DNA of 64,000 nucleotides from Chondrosia reniformis (Eukaryota; Porifera; Demospongiae; Chondrillida; Chondrillidae). The position numbers were made by a program, and so were the translations under genes. The stretch lies in contig OX359195.1 in the NCBI GenBank assembly GCA_947172415.1, positions 1,178,001-1,242,000 on the forward strand, in the 5' to 3' direction. This document shows, piece after piece, positions 48,401 through 59,036 of the stretch; the stretch's first letter is position 1; each line of letters opens with the position of its first letter. The notes beneath the pieces are model-generated. The model saw only the letters and a program-made list of their open reading frames with translations, was not told where the DNA came from and ran no database searches.

Positions 48401-49749
48401 TGATATATACTCCGTAGCTTCTTATCGTTATTTTGGCGGGACTTTCAGGATGGCTCATCTGGCGTCTGGTTAGTTTGGCTTAAACGCTGACGACTTTATA
48501 GAATGCTCTTGCCCTGACTACTACAACTGTCCTAAATGTAAGGAGAATTGTCCACCCTCCAAGTAGAAACGTCTTAATTTACCATATTTGGGCAGGGATA
48601 TAACAGGATTTAAGAAGCCAATGCAGTATATAGCTTCTTAAATCCTGTAATATCACGGTTACGAAATATATACACAGACAGTTGCCCCGGCAACGGGGTA
48701 TATGAAGTATTGTAAATGTACATTATAACTGTTGCTATGTGAATACACTCACTTCACTAAGACCAGGAGTAACATCACTGTGAGGAGAAGTGGAGATAGC
48801 AAGATGTATTCCCTGATCTGAAGAGAGAAATTGTGTCATCATTAATAATACATATATACATAACACTAAAACACTTGTAGTAGATAAATGTGGTTCAGGA
48901 CAAAGTAATTTGATATATAAATGACCACACCCACACCTGTATCCTCACCTTGTAGAAACTGGTCAATCAGTTGAGCTAGTTCTTGATGTCCGTCATGTGT
49001 AGTGTCATCCTTCAGTGCTGCAGAGAGAGCTCCAAGTTTCCTTGTAGAAGGGTCTCCATCCAAGAGACTGTACAGGAACCTGTTAGCATCCTCCAACTGG
49101 GGACAAGCTTGCAGTCTCTGGAATTCTCCAACTGAAATGACATTAGCTGCTCTCAGAGAAGCACCAACTCTTTTGAAATCACATCTCCCAAGAAATGAAT
49201 GGACAGTCTCACTGAGGAACTCTCTAACAACACCTACATACATATATTGGTAAAGAAAATAAATATATTCATTGACCAGAACCTGAACATTTTAATATAA
49301 TATACAACTGCATGTTTATCACTATATGTAGAGTGTGTATGTGTGTACGTAGCTATACGTACTGACATTACAGTGGTTAAATTGGTAAAACTGACATTCA
49401 CACTCACATTCTCATTGAACGTTTGGTTCCATAACTATTACATACACACATGAAGGAATGAACTGGACCAATTTGTATGCAAACAGTAAAGCCATAGTAT
49501 TATATACGTAAGAGGTTATCATAGTCAGTCCTATATCTGGTCAGTCGAACAGCACAATTCACAGTCTGTCGATGGCTATATCTTGACTAGAATGTACTTA
49601 ATGTAACTAGCCTTAGCCTCTTGATGTAGAAAAGTGGTGGATGTTAATCACTCACTTCCAGCTTGCTCCTCTTCTAAACGAAGTGTCCTGTCCTGACGTG
49701 TAAATGGTGAAGCAGTTCGACGACGCACACAATTCAACACATTTCCCAT
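42499..49749 (-). CDS. NLR3: CARD-NACHT-LRR receptor, one LRR exon lost
   Basis: Exons in transcript order: 49749-49656 (MGNV), 49233-48949 (CARD), 48817-48753 (linker), 47653-45943 (NACHT), 45746-45649, 45500-45401, 45238-45039, 44607-44469, 44290-44112, 43385-43220, 43133-42967, 42810-42499. Sum 3516 bases, 1171 residues, phases agreeing. The 39-base exon present in the other three NLRs (for example 6788-6750) is missing; its place is taken by a palindromic element, and because that exon is phase 0-0 the frame survives. A one-base difference near 42500 makes a stop (LRLIV then stop) three codons before the usual exon end, so the acidic tail is not made. The NACHT exon N-part differs from NLR1: it has an insert containing SQYSRYHHPYEHERPHFKGK. 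The linker exon (DQGIHLAISTSPHSDVTPGL) is unrelated to that of NLR1 and NLR2. Confidence 0.82.
43503..43800. mobile_element. Foldback element with perfect 98-bp inverted repeat, in NLR3
   Basis: 43503-43600 is the exact reverse complement of 43625-43722, with a 24-base loop. A tail (TTTTTCTAGATGTGCCAATC and on to TTTTATTTAACTTT) follows. It replaces about 270 bases found in NLR2 (26140-26410), including one LRR exon. A partial copy lies at 19740-19855. Confidence 0.85.
45943..47653 (-). CDS. NLR3 NACHT exon
   Basis: 1711-base exon from NALTNLKEVYQNP to VTIT. Walker A GEPGIGKST and Walker B LFIMDGYDEF are kept. Closer to NLR4 than to NLR1 and NLR2 in the downstream half (LEGVKKDDIIFHN against LFGVKRDVIIFHN). 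Upstream open frame beyond 47653 is intron read-through, not coding. Confidence 0.9.
47924..48270. mobile_element. MITE with GTACCAGTCA inverted ends, NLR3 intron
   Basis: Left end GTACCAGTCAATAAAAACTG, right end its near-exact inverse (GTACCAGTCAGTAAAAACTG on the - strand), about 24 bases in total. Non-coding, 347 bases, in the intron between linker and NACHT exons. Not found in the other units. Confidence 0.7.
48285..48399. repeat. Foldback palindrome with CCACGGCGCTGAGGTGTA arms
   Basis: TTATACCACGGCGCTGAGG and its exact inverse flank a GC-rich centre with GAGGGCACGTAGCGCCCGAG. It lies directly beside the 47924 MITE, outside which the intron resembles that of the other NLRs. Confidence 0.75.
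48450..48566 (+). other. Short cysteine-rich open stretch in the NLR3 intron
   Basis: The + strand frame reads LNADDFIECSCPDYYNCPKC then KENCPPSK and a stop. A candidate ATG upstream (MAHLASG) is separated from it by a TAG. No gene is recognised. It could be a captured gene fragment inside a mobile element, as it sits between two palindromes (48285-48399 and about 48598-48653). Confidence 0.3.
48598..48653. repeat. 21-bp hairpin (ATATAACAGGATTTAAGAAGC)
   Basis: Arms of about 21 bases separated by about 14 bases; one mismatch. Together with the foldback at 48285 it may mark the two ends of one composite element. Confidence 0.6.
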
Positions 49750-49751
49750 AT

Positions 49752-50865
49752 CTATAAAGAAGTGAGAACACGAGTAAAGTAAATAAAGATCAGGTTATCG
49801 TTACCACACTCTACTGAGTAGCACTCCATTCACATTACTTATATCCAAGCTTGTCTCAGATTAGAACAGTTTGTCAAATAAACATTTAGAGAGATCGGCC
49901 GCGCAGCTAGTGTAGCTACGTGTTATGAATGGAACGGTTAGCTACTATTCCACTTACACGCAGGATTATCTATTAAGCTTTGAAAGCAATTGTTAACTGT
50001 CGAATGGAATGACAGTTGGAAATGGGTCTAGTTCCACAACCTATCAGTCTATCTGGTTTCTACAGTCAAAATGGCTACCTGATTGGACTAGAATGTACTT
50101 TATTCAACTAACCTCCAACTCAACCAAAACGAGGTCTCATTCTTATGACCAGAGACACGTCAACGTTTAGTTAAGGATATAAGAAGATAATGTCTTATAG
50201 AGTGTCAAGTCAGCGACCTTATTCGACGATCATACGTACATACAGTCTACAGGCGGAAGGGCGTAGGCCAACTTGCGGAGGGCGTAGACACGGGGATGCC
50301 CCTCGGCTGACCTCAAAGCATATAGAGACAAGATGGAGGTAGGAACAGACGTAAACATCAGCAACTGGAGCATTAGTTGAGAGTTTCCTAAAGTTCACAG
50401 ACGAAGTTGGCGCTAGTGTTTGGTTTCGGGTCTTCCTCACTGAGGGCGGGATATGCTGGAAGAAGATATGCCTCAACAGTTAGCTACTCGCATTATTTAC
50501 ATATATATGTCACGTGACTTGGAGCAGTAGTGGCTGGTCTGAACCAAGTATACATTATGCACGAGTTCTCTTCTCCACAATTATTTCTTTCTTTATGTAA
50601 TATATAATATTACTGTATTTATACGCTCTATGTAGACATATTACATATGGGTTGGTATACTTGTGTGTATACAAATATACTGTATTAGTCTTTAAGGGTT
50701 AAAGGTAATTGATGATAAATGTGGAAACGAGTCTGGAAATGGGTCTTGAGTATCGGCTTGCTCTGATAAGAGAATCACTACTAATTAGTGAATGAAGATT
50801 ACAACTATTTTGTAGTTAGTATAAGAGGGGAAACATGAAGGAAGCATTACTATGACAAGTGTAGC
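49752..50865. promoter_or_regulatory. Head-to-head intergenic region between NLR3 and FNBP4 copy 4
   Basis: Closely matches 12931-14061, including the GAGGTCTC block near 50130, the CCCTCGGCTGACC block near 50299, the E-box TCACGTGA at 50510-50517, and the divergent 5' exon candidate near 50873-50960. No coding exon kept in frame. Confidence 0.5.
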
Positions 50866-51302
50866 TTACCTTGTCCTTGTAAGTGAAAACTATATCCACT
50901 TTATTCTTCAAAGAGCCAGTTACTAAGCAACCGTTGACATGGAAGCTTCTGAAAGTGTGTCATTGAAATCATTATTTTTCTTATCGCCTAAGACTGTTAA
51001 GTATGTGTGTACTGGAGGGGAATGACTCTGTATAGAGCAGAATTATCTATTCAAGCACCAATGCTCACTGCTACTTCTCTGAAGTGGAGCAGTAGTTGCT
51101 CCTTGATATTTTTACTTGTTTTTCAAAGCAATTTTCTCTTGTACATATCTCAACTATAGAATCGGCTGTAGGAGGAAAATGGCAAAAACTTGAAAGCCAT
51201 CCTGCCAATCCACTTCTAGGAATGATGAGTGGTTACCATAGCGATGAGGAAGGGGAAGCTGTTCAAGAAGAGGTCAGTAATAGAGTGGGCGTGTCCAACA
51301 GT

Positions 51303-52723
51303 AAAAGATCAGGTCACTGAACATCTTGACTCCAACAATCTACTCTACTCCTATCAATCTGGCTTCCGCTCCAGGCACTCAACTCAGTCCCTTCTTCTAC
51401 ACTGCACTAACAAATGGTACCAAGCACTTGACCAGAAGCAGTATGTCGCAGTCCTCTTTCTTGATGTTTCGAAGGCTTTTGACACCGTGAATCATCCACT
51501 TTTGCTCTCCAAGCTCCACTGCCTTGGTTTTGATCCTTCCAGTGTCACCTGGTTCAAATCCTACCTCTCTGGTCGCTCCCAAGTTACTCGTGTGTCTAAC
51601 TCCACATCTTCTCCAGGCTCTACAACCTCTGGTGTTCCGCAGGGCTCAATTCTTGGCCCCACTCTGTTCTCGCTTTTTATTAATGACTTGCCTAGTGTTC
51701 TCCCTCCTGACTCTACTGTCCTCTTTGCTGACGACACTACAATCTCTCTTGTCGGCAACAACTGCAGCCTCCTGAGCTCCTCACTTCAATCATGTCTTGA
51801 CATTGCCAGTAGCTGGATGACCAATAACGGGCTGAAGCTGAATGCTGATAAGACCAAGTGCATGCTCATTCGTTCCTCAAGAACCAGAGTTGATCCACCA
51901 CCCCTCCACATCCACCTCTCTGGCTCTGAAATTGAGCAGGTCTCCAGTTTCAAGCTTCTTGGAGTCCTTGTTAACGACACTCTGACCTGGACTGACCACA
52001 TCAACCACGTTGCTTCTAGGATGGGACGTGGTGTGAACCTCCTCAGGCGTTTATCCTGGTTTCTTCCCCAATCCCTCCTGGTCCTCTACCTCAAGTCCTA
52101 TATCTTGCCTTTGGTTGACTACTGCGATGTGGTATGGGACAACTGTACCCAACATGACTCTCATCATCTCCAGTCCCTTTTCAACTATGCTTGCTGTCTT
52201 GCCCTCCATCGCCCTCGTCTCTCATCTTCCTCTGCCCTCTGGAAGGAACTCGGTCTTACTTCACTGCACAACCGTAGGAGACTTCATCTTGCGGAGCTAA
52301 CTTACAAGTGTCTCAATTCACTTGCTCCTCCTTATCTCTCATCCCTCTTCCGTCTCCCCTCCCACCACCACAACACACGAAGGAATAACCTCATCAACCT
52401 TCCCGCAGTCAGGACGACATTTGGACAGCATGCAGTTTCATTTCGAGGTGCATCCCTGTGGCGGTCTCTACCTGCCTCACTACGTGATTCTGGATCACTA
52501 AAGAATTTCTCAAGGACTGCACACGATTATTTTGACTCACACACATGATCCTTTCCTTTTATATTTATTAAATCTGCATGACTCTTACTTATTTGAATCT
52601 CAGAACTGTTATGTTTTTGTCCTTTTGTATTACTGTATTTTACAGGGTGCCTAGAATAGTAGCCACTGGCTAAAGGCTTTCCCTGTTTAAATAAGCTTAC
52701 CAAACCAAACCAAACCAAACCAA
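51303..52723 (+). mobile_element. Non-LTR retrotransposon (Jockey/CR1-like LINE), 5' truncated
   Basis: Inserted in the first firm exon of FNBP4 copy 4, flanked by AACAGT target duplications (51297-51302 and 52724-52729). One open frame runs to 52548 and encodes a reverse transcriptase: fingers motif YQSGFRSRHST, motif A VLFLDVSKAFDTVNH, motif B SGVPQGSILGPTLFSLFIND, motif C FADD, then LKLNADKTK. The endonuclease half is absent. The 3' end is a (CCAAA)n tail without poly(A), as in several CR1/L2-type families. The uninterrupted frame suggests a recent insertion. Clade placement needs a tree; Jockey/CR1 is judged from motifs. Confidence 0.9.
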
Positions 52724-52856
52724 AACAGTGATCCCTCAAATGATACGAAACAAAAGTCAGTTGGAAAATCATTAACCTCAATGGACACACAAATGGAAGA
52801 CTTTTTGAAGGTACTGCATTATACTCTAGTGTTGTTTGTACTCGTAGCAATATATA

Positions 52857-53030
52857 CAGTGGAATCTCATTATAGTGAAGCTAAACGGGGAACAAATTAA
52901 GTTCTTTATACTGAATATTCACTATTATTGAATGTATATAATAGTATACAACTTTTGCTGGGGCTAGCAAAGTACTTCACTATACTGAGATATTCACTAT
53001 AAGCGATTTCGTTATTATGAGATTCTACTG
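52857..53030. mobile_element. pogo/Tigger-like MITE, long form, FNBP4 copy 4 intron 1
   Basis: 174 bases with CAGTGGAATCTC and inverted CAGTAGAATCTC ends, same site as 14626 and 34645. It keeps about 80 internal bases missing from those copies, so it is closer to the original insert. Confidence 0.7.
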
Positions 53031-53134
53031 TATACAAACAATGATTTTGCATTTTTATATTTGCAAGTGGTTCCAAGTATGTAGCTGAGAGAGAAGCTAT
53101 TAACAAAGATGAGTTAAGGATGATTATAGAGAGG

Positions 53135-53218
53135 TGATGGATTGGAGAGGTGGTGGATTGGAGAGGTGGTGGATTGGAGAGGTGGTGGATTGAAGAGGTG
53201 ATTGATTGGAGAGGTGGT
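53135..53218. repeat. 16-bp minisatellite (GGTGGTGGATTGGAGA), unit 4
   Basis: Same tract as 16950-17040. In this unit the roughly 2.1 kb between the MITE and this tract, present in unit 2, is missing. Confidence 0.7.
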
Positions 53219-53918
53219 GTTTCCATTTATCTTTGAAAGTGTTCATCTTAAATACCTTTTGAGCATCTACTTTTTTGTGTGAACTTCTTGTTGGATCCAG
53301 GGGGTCGTCTTCAGCAATTGTCTTTAGATGTTCAAAAGAGACGGAAAAATCCTTTCAAAATAAGTTAGAAGAAACCTCATGTCTTCATTCATCCTACTTT
53401 ACTTGATTGGAGATAATTGGTGGACTTTTAGAGTTAAATTGGGAAGGATTTGATAGCTACAGTAGGTTGGTGGATTAAAGGTTAAAATCAAATACGTCTC
53501 CATTCATCCTACTTTTGTCCTGAGGTGTACCTCAAACTTTCCTCCAAAACTCTCTTTTCCTCCAGGAGAGAGGTTTGGTCAAGAAATGTAAGACTAACTG
53601 TGTTAGCGTGCAGACATTTAGTGAGAAGGAAAAACAGAGCTAATTGGTCTGAGAAATGAATTAGCTCTTATTAATGAAGTTAGTATAAGGTCTAGTGCTG
53701 GTTGTAAAATGAAATAAAGATCAAGTAATCTATAGCTAGAAAGAAAACTTGAGAACAATCCCATTGTATAGGATTAACCTGTGCCTCTGGTCCATTAGGA
53801 TACATATAGGCATGTAGCACTTCCTGTGACCTCTTACAGTCTCTGGTCCATTACCTGTAGCCTATGATTGTGATGATGATGTCAAGTGATGAAATGTGAT
53901 TGTAATGATTATACTACT

Positions 53919-54308
53919 GCTGCTACTACGTATATACTGCTATACTACTATACTACTATACTACTATACTACTATACTACTATACTACTATACTACTATA
54001 CTACTATACTACTACGTATATACTACTATACTACTATACTGCTATACTACTACTATACTACTATACTACTATACTGCTATACTGCTATACTACTATACTA
54101 CTATACTACTATACTACTATACTACTATACTACTATACTGCTATACTGCTATACTACTACTATACTACTATACTGCTATACTGCTATACTACTATACTAC
54201 TATACTACTATACTACTATACTACTATACTACTATATACTACTATACTATTATACTACTATACTACTATACTACTATACTACTATACTACTATACTACTA
54301 TACTATAC
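53919..54308. repeat. TACTACTA 8-bp microsatellite, FNBP4 copy 4 intron 1
   Basis: About 390 bases, with the same order of TACTGCTA and TACGTATA variants as the unit 2 tract, which suggests that units 2 and 4 share this stretch more recently. Confidence 0.95.
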
Positions 54309-55809
54309 TTGTAGTGGAATGTGAATCTGTTTGATACATTTCTGTTTCATTGGACCCCAGTTATGGCTTTATCGGAAATGATTCGGAATTCCTCTCTAGA
54401 TACAAATGTAAACTTTCAGCCGTTTAATCTCTCCACCTCTCCATGGAGACCACCAGTTTGGTCAAGAATGACGTTTTCCTGTACATGATTGTATCCGTGA
54501 TTACCTGGCAACAGCCACCTCTACAAGTGCCCTCAAAGACCAGTAGTGTCCTTTGAAACATTTAAAATATTTCCTCATGAAGATGCATGGATGAAAGCGT
54601 GGCCATGTCTTGTGAGCGTACATAAATTTAGGTAGTACTAGAGGGTCACAAAGAGATGGAGAATCTATAAATGTGTTTCTCTCACTCTACCAGACTCTAA
54701 TTTTCAACATGAGAACACTTGTGGTTAAAGTATCTAGTTAATGTCTGGCAGCTTTTCCATAATCTAATTGGATTGCAACCCTGCCCCCATTGCTGTACAG
54801 CTATCATCATTCAATCACATCCAGTATTATATAATTTAAGAAACTCATCAAGGAGGAAAAAACTGAGAATATTGAAGGAAAAGTATGGAAGCTAATGTTT
54901 TATTGTATTGGAGGTAGAGTATTTAGATTGGCTATCCTTACCTCTAGGTTGTACAATTTAAGAATGGTATTTAGCTTAGGGAAAATATCTCCTAAACTGC
55001 ACCCCTTAATATCATTGTTAAGTCAGTGAGTAGATTGTCATATTGTGTCATGTGACTGTCAGGTGACTCTCCATGGCTACATCGCTAAAATGACTAATTT
55101 AAGTAACTTGTGGTGCCACCATTTTTATTTTAGTACATTATTATGATTGTTGTGGTTCCAATCACTTAGACCATCTTGTTTGGAATTTCCAGTAATCTTG
55201 TTTACTTTTGCCTGCTTTTTGACCACCTGATTGAGTAATTGTTCATTTAATGTGAATGAAATATAGAAATGATTCTTTTCATGTTTGTTCTCCTCAGGCT
55301 ATCAGCACACTGGAGTCTGACAATGCTCCGCCCTCCTCCCCAGTCAGGGAGACCTCTGACGACAAGAGGGAGGAGAGGGAGGAGAGGGACCACTTGAGAA
55401 CTGAAGGAGAATCTACTGAAAACATTCCTGTTAATTCCAACCAAATGGAGGAATCCTCAAGTTACATATATATATATTATCAAAAATATTGTAATTTTGC
55501 AGGACCTGCTCAAAAATCCATGTCTGTGGAAACAGCTATCCTTTTTAAAATAATTATATGTCTGTCTCTCTGTTTGTCTGTCCATCTATCTGTTAGTTCT
55601 TACAACTCATGAGTTTTCATTTTTAGTATAGTGATGACTTTAAAACTATCTGACGATTAATCACGAAGTACAGAAAATGTGTTTGCTTATCTTTTAAAAA
55701 ATAGTTGTGGTTGTCTTATTTTAACATTTTATCAGTTAGTTATTCATGTAAGAATCATGAAATATGCCGATTCAGCATATTTGTTTAGTATACTAAACAA
55801 AGAAAGTTA

Positions 55810-56290
55810 CTACAATCTTTATCAACATGAATATTGATATAGCTGTGGTTGGCATATCTTTATTACCTGCAGTCAAGGTGAAAATTAATATAGTTGTGGT
55901 TGGCATATCTTATTACCTGCAGTCAAGATGAATATTAATATAGTTGTGGTTGGCATATATTTATTACCTGTAGTCAAGATGAATATTAATATAGTTGTGG
56001 TAGGCATATCTGTATTACCTGTAGTCAAGATGAATATTAATATAGTTGTGGTTGGCATATCTTTATTACCTGCAGTTAAGATGAATATTAATGTAGTTGT
56101 GGTTGGCATATCTTTATTACCTGTAGTCAAGATGAATATTAATATAGTTGTGGTAGGCATATCTGTATTACCTGTAGTCAAGATGAATATTAATATAGTT
56201 GTGGTTGGTATATCTTTATTACCTGTAGTCAAGATGAATATTAATATAGTTGTGGTTGGCTTATCTTTATTACCTGCAGTCAAGATGAAT
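55810..56290 (+). repeat. 51-bp minisatellite at the WW1-exon acceptor, about 9 units (copy 4)
   Basis: About nine head-to-tail units, most with a CTGTAG or CTGCAG acceptor-like site followed by TCAAGATGAAT. The 51-base length keeps a frame open on both strands (MNINIVVVGI-type repeats), which is a by-product. The last unit runs into the WW1 exon at 56280. Confidence 0.9.
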
Positions 56291-56864
56291 GGCAGGTGTG
56301 CACTGATCAAAACTCTGGCTATACCTATTACTGGAATACTGTCACTAACAATGTATCCTGGACACTCCCACAAGGGGTCACGCCCACCAAGCCTCTGAAA
56401 GTGTGGCTTGCACTAGTCTCCCTAGAGACATAGTAACTCGTTCAGTACACCAGAGGGAAGTTTGATTATAGGGATTTCCTCATGGCAGAACAAGTTTGAT
56501 GTAGTCAGCTAGGAGGTGTGAGTTGCCATGGTAATGAATAATTCGGATTGTTTTCATCTAACATATGTACATTTTACTGATCAAAGAATTATTTATTTAT
56601 ATTAAATTGTGTATCTAACATTTAAATATTTACATATATTCTATGTAGTCGCAATTATTGAACATTTCTATATGTTTTTCAGTGCTTTGTACTAAACTCT
56701 ATTCAGTTCCTCTAGTGACACTATATCACTTCTTCCATTGTAATGTAGTGATTTTGAAAGGTATTACTACTATAATGCTGTCACTGATAAGGCTTCATGG
56801 GACTTTCCCTCTGATGACGTCATAGAGGGCGGGGTCATGGGACAGGGAAGAGAAGCTAGTGAGG

Positions 56865-57011
56865 AACAGACTCCAATCAAAAGGCAGAAGAATGTAGACC
56901 ACACCTCCACCAGGTATATAATGTACACTCCTCCCACTCAAGAGAGACCACACCTCCACCAGGTATATAATGTACACTCCTCCCACTCAAGAGAGACCAC
57001 ACCTCCACCAG
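56865..57011 (+). repeat. 49-bp minisatellite at the WW2-exon donor, 3 units (copy 4)
   Basis: Donor sites at 56914 and 56963 are GTATAT; the third at 57012 is GCTATAT. The first unit is shortened by 20 bases. Same unit as 40408-40750. Confidence 0.85.
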
Positions 57012-59036
57012 CTATATAAGCCATATCAAGTAAAGACGAACAAAATTAGGGACAAAAGCTGATCTTAGGCTCTGATGTCTCATCAGTGGACTCTGGAAGT
57101 TCTGGAACTTCACTTAATGGGAACCAGAGTCTTCCTGGTTTCCATTAAGTGAACTTCTGTTTCACCCATTATAGCTACCTGCCATGCATTGAACTTCTTA
57201 TATCTATACAAACTGTAGGTGTAGAAGAATTAATTGCTCTGCCAACAGTTGATCATGAGGGGGTGTGGCAAGGTCCTCCTCCTCCTCCCCCTCCCCCTCC
57301 CTTAGAAGAAGGGGAAATCCCTCCCTCTCCTCCAACTCCCCCGTCTCCTCCTCCAGATGAAGAAGCAGAGAAAGATGAAAGTGAGAGTGATCCTGAAGAA
57401 TTTATAGTTAAAGCTGAGCCTCAAATTTATTATGGTCCAGTGGGTCCTCCCAGAAGATTGAGTGATGTAAGTCTGCTCATGTGAACTGTACAGTATATAT
57501 CACATAAACTGGTAACATAAAGCGGGATATTTTTTGAGGATAGAAATTTTTGTGAATCTTTGAAAAGGTCCTCAGAATAAATGTGATTCATATTTTCACT
57601 GTTTGTGAGAGCTAAAACACGTGAAACTCAAGAAAAATGGCGGAGGAATCGATCGAGGAAATTTCATGATTCATGATTTTGGTTTGCAAAAAAGGTGAAA
57701 TATAGTCCGAGTTTGTGAAAATTTCCGCTATCACCTGCTTATGAATGTACTGACTAAACAATTATGACCAAGGATTTTCATTTTAGAAGAATCATTCTAT
57801 AATAAAATAACCTTGATTTTCTGCATGCTTATAATAGAAATATATTTAATGTTAATCACTACACAATTAATATTGTTGTAATGCCATGATTATAACTGTG
57901 AAGTTCATTTCTTTTCATAAAAATATTGTATACAGTAGTGATTAAAAGTGCTTAACCATTAATCTCAGTTTTACACTAGTGTATGATAAGTATATACACT
58001 TAGGAGGAGTAAAATATTGACCACAACTTATTAACACTATACACTATAGCACTTTAATAATAAAATATTTTAAAATTGAAAGGTATACAAGGCTATTACA
58101 AACATTAAAAGTGTAAAAGACAGCTGCAGTGTAAAAGCTAAACTAAAGATGCCACGTAGAGCCAATGAACTCCTCCCATATAAGGTGGCTAGAATCTAAG
58201 GATGCTGGGAAAACAAATAGTGTCAACGTCCCAATGTACGTGTCTGAAACATGAACACTCAAATGATCCATGTTCCTCACAATACAAGGGTACATTTATA
58301 ACTATGGTCCTGGGTGATCACTTTAGAGGGATCTCTATACTGAAATGGACGTGTAACACCTGTAGGTGACCACTGAAGGTGCTGTGGGGTCAAGAGAAGG
58401 CAGTCCCAGTCTGGACAGTGATTCAGAACCAAAGAAGAAGAAATCAAAGAAGGTCTGCTACCGAGTAGTAGTCAATAGTGTTACTTGTAAATGAATGATG
58501 CCCTACGTACTTCCTCTGCAGGTTAAAGTTAGTGTACAGGGAAGGAAAGGAAAGACCATCACATCACTCTTACAGAAGTGGTCAGGACTACATCAGAACA
58601 ATTAACTTGTTATAATACTTGTGTATCTTGAATTGAACATTGAAAAATAATATTTCAATACATTTTGATCACGAGTCTATTGATAACATACGTATATATA
58701 TGATGATGAGTTTTATTCTTTAAAGTTACTGAGCAAGGTGGACCAGTGGGAGGCCATACAAGGTATAAATAGACAACTACCTTTACATGTGACTGGTTGC
58801 TAGGAGACTGAGGGGAAATTAGAAGGTAGACTCCACCCATATGTGACAGGTTGCTAGGAGACTGAAGGGGAAATTACTAAAAATATCAGACGTATATATC
58901 ATTTCTCTTTACAACTGACTCTCTTCTCTGGTAATTATTGATATCTTATCTTGATATACAAAATATTTGTTTCAAACAAATGGTTAATTGAGTCACGAGT
59001 TCAAACAATATCAGTTTTGAAGAATAACAATCTGTT

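Larger units (their letters stand above)
51160..58605 (+). pseudogene. FNBP4: FNBP4-like copy 4, broken and split by a LINE
   Basis: Recognisable parts: 51160-51302 plus 52730-52810 (one exon split by a retrotransposon), 55298-55461, 56280-56390 (start of the WW1 exon, WW1 itself whole), 56761-56913, 57219-57466, 58366-58452, 58522-58605. A deletion joins the WW1 exon after VTPT directly to the intron that follows the VNDWREG exon, removing the acidic region and two exons. The exon at 55298 has lost its normal donor (AAGTTACAT in place of AAGGTACAT). The WW2 exon is 20 bases shorter at its 3' end, changing its phase. The C-terminal exons remain open. Not expected to make a normal protein. Confidence 0.8.

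Noticed and set aside
55885-56398. Open frames on both strands encoding 17-residue repeats; also a CRISPR-like array of regular repeats
   Set aside because: Head-to-tail 51-bp minisatellite without spacers, part of an intron of an animal gene.
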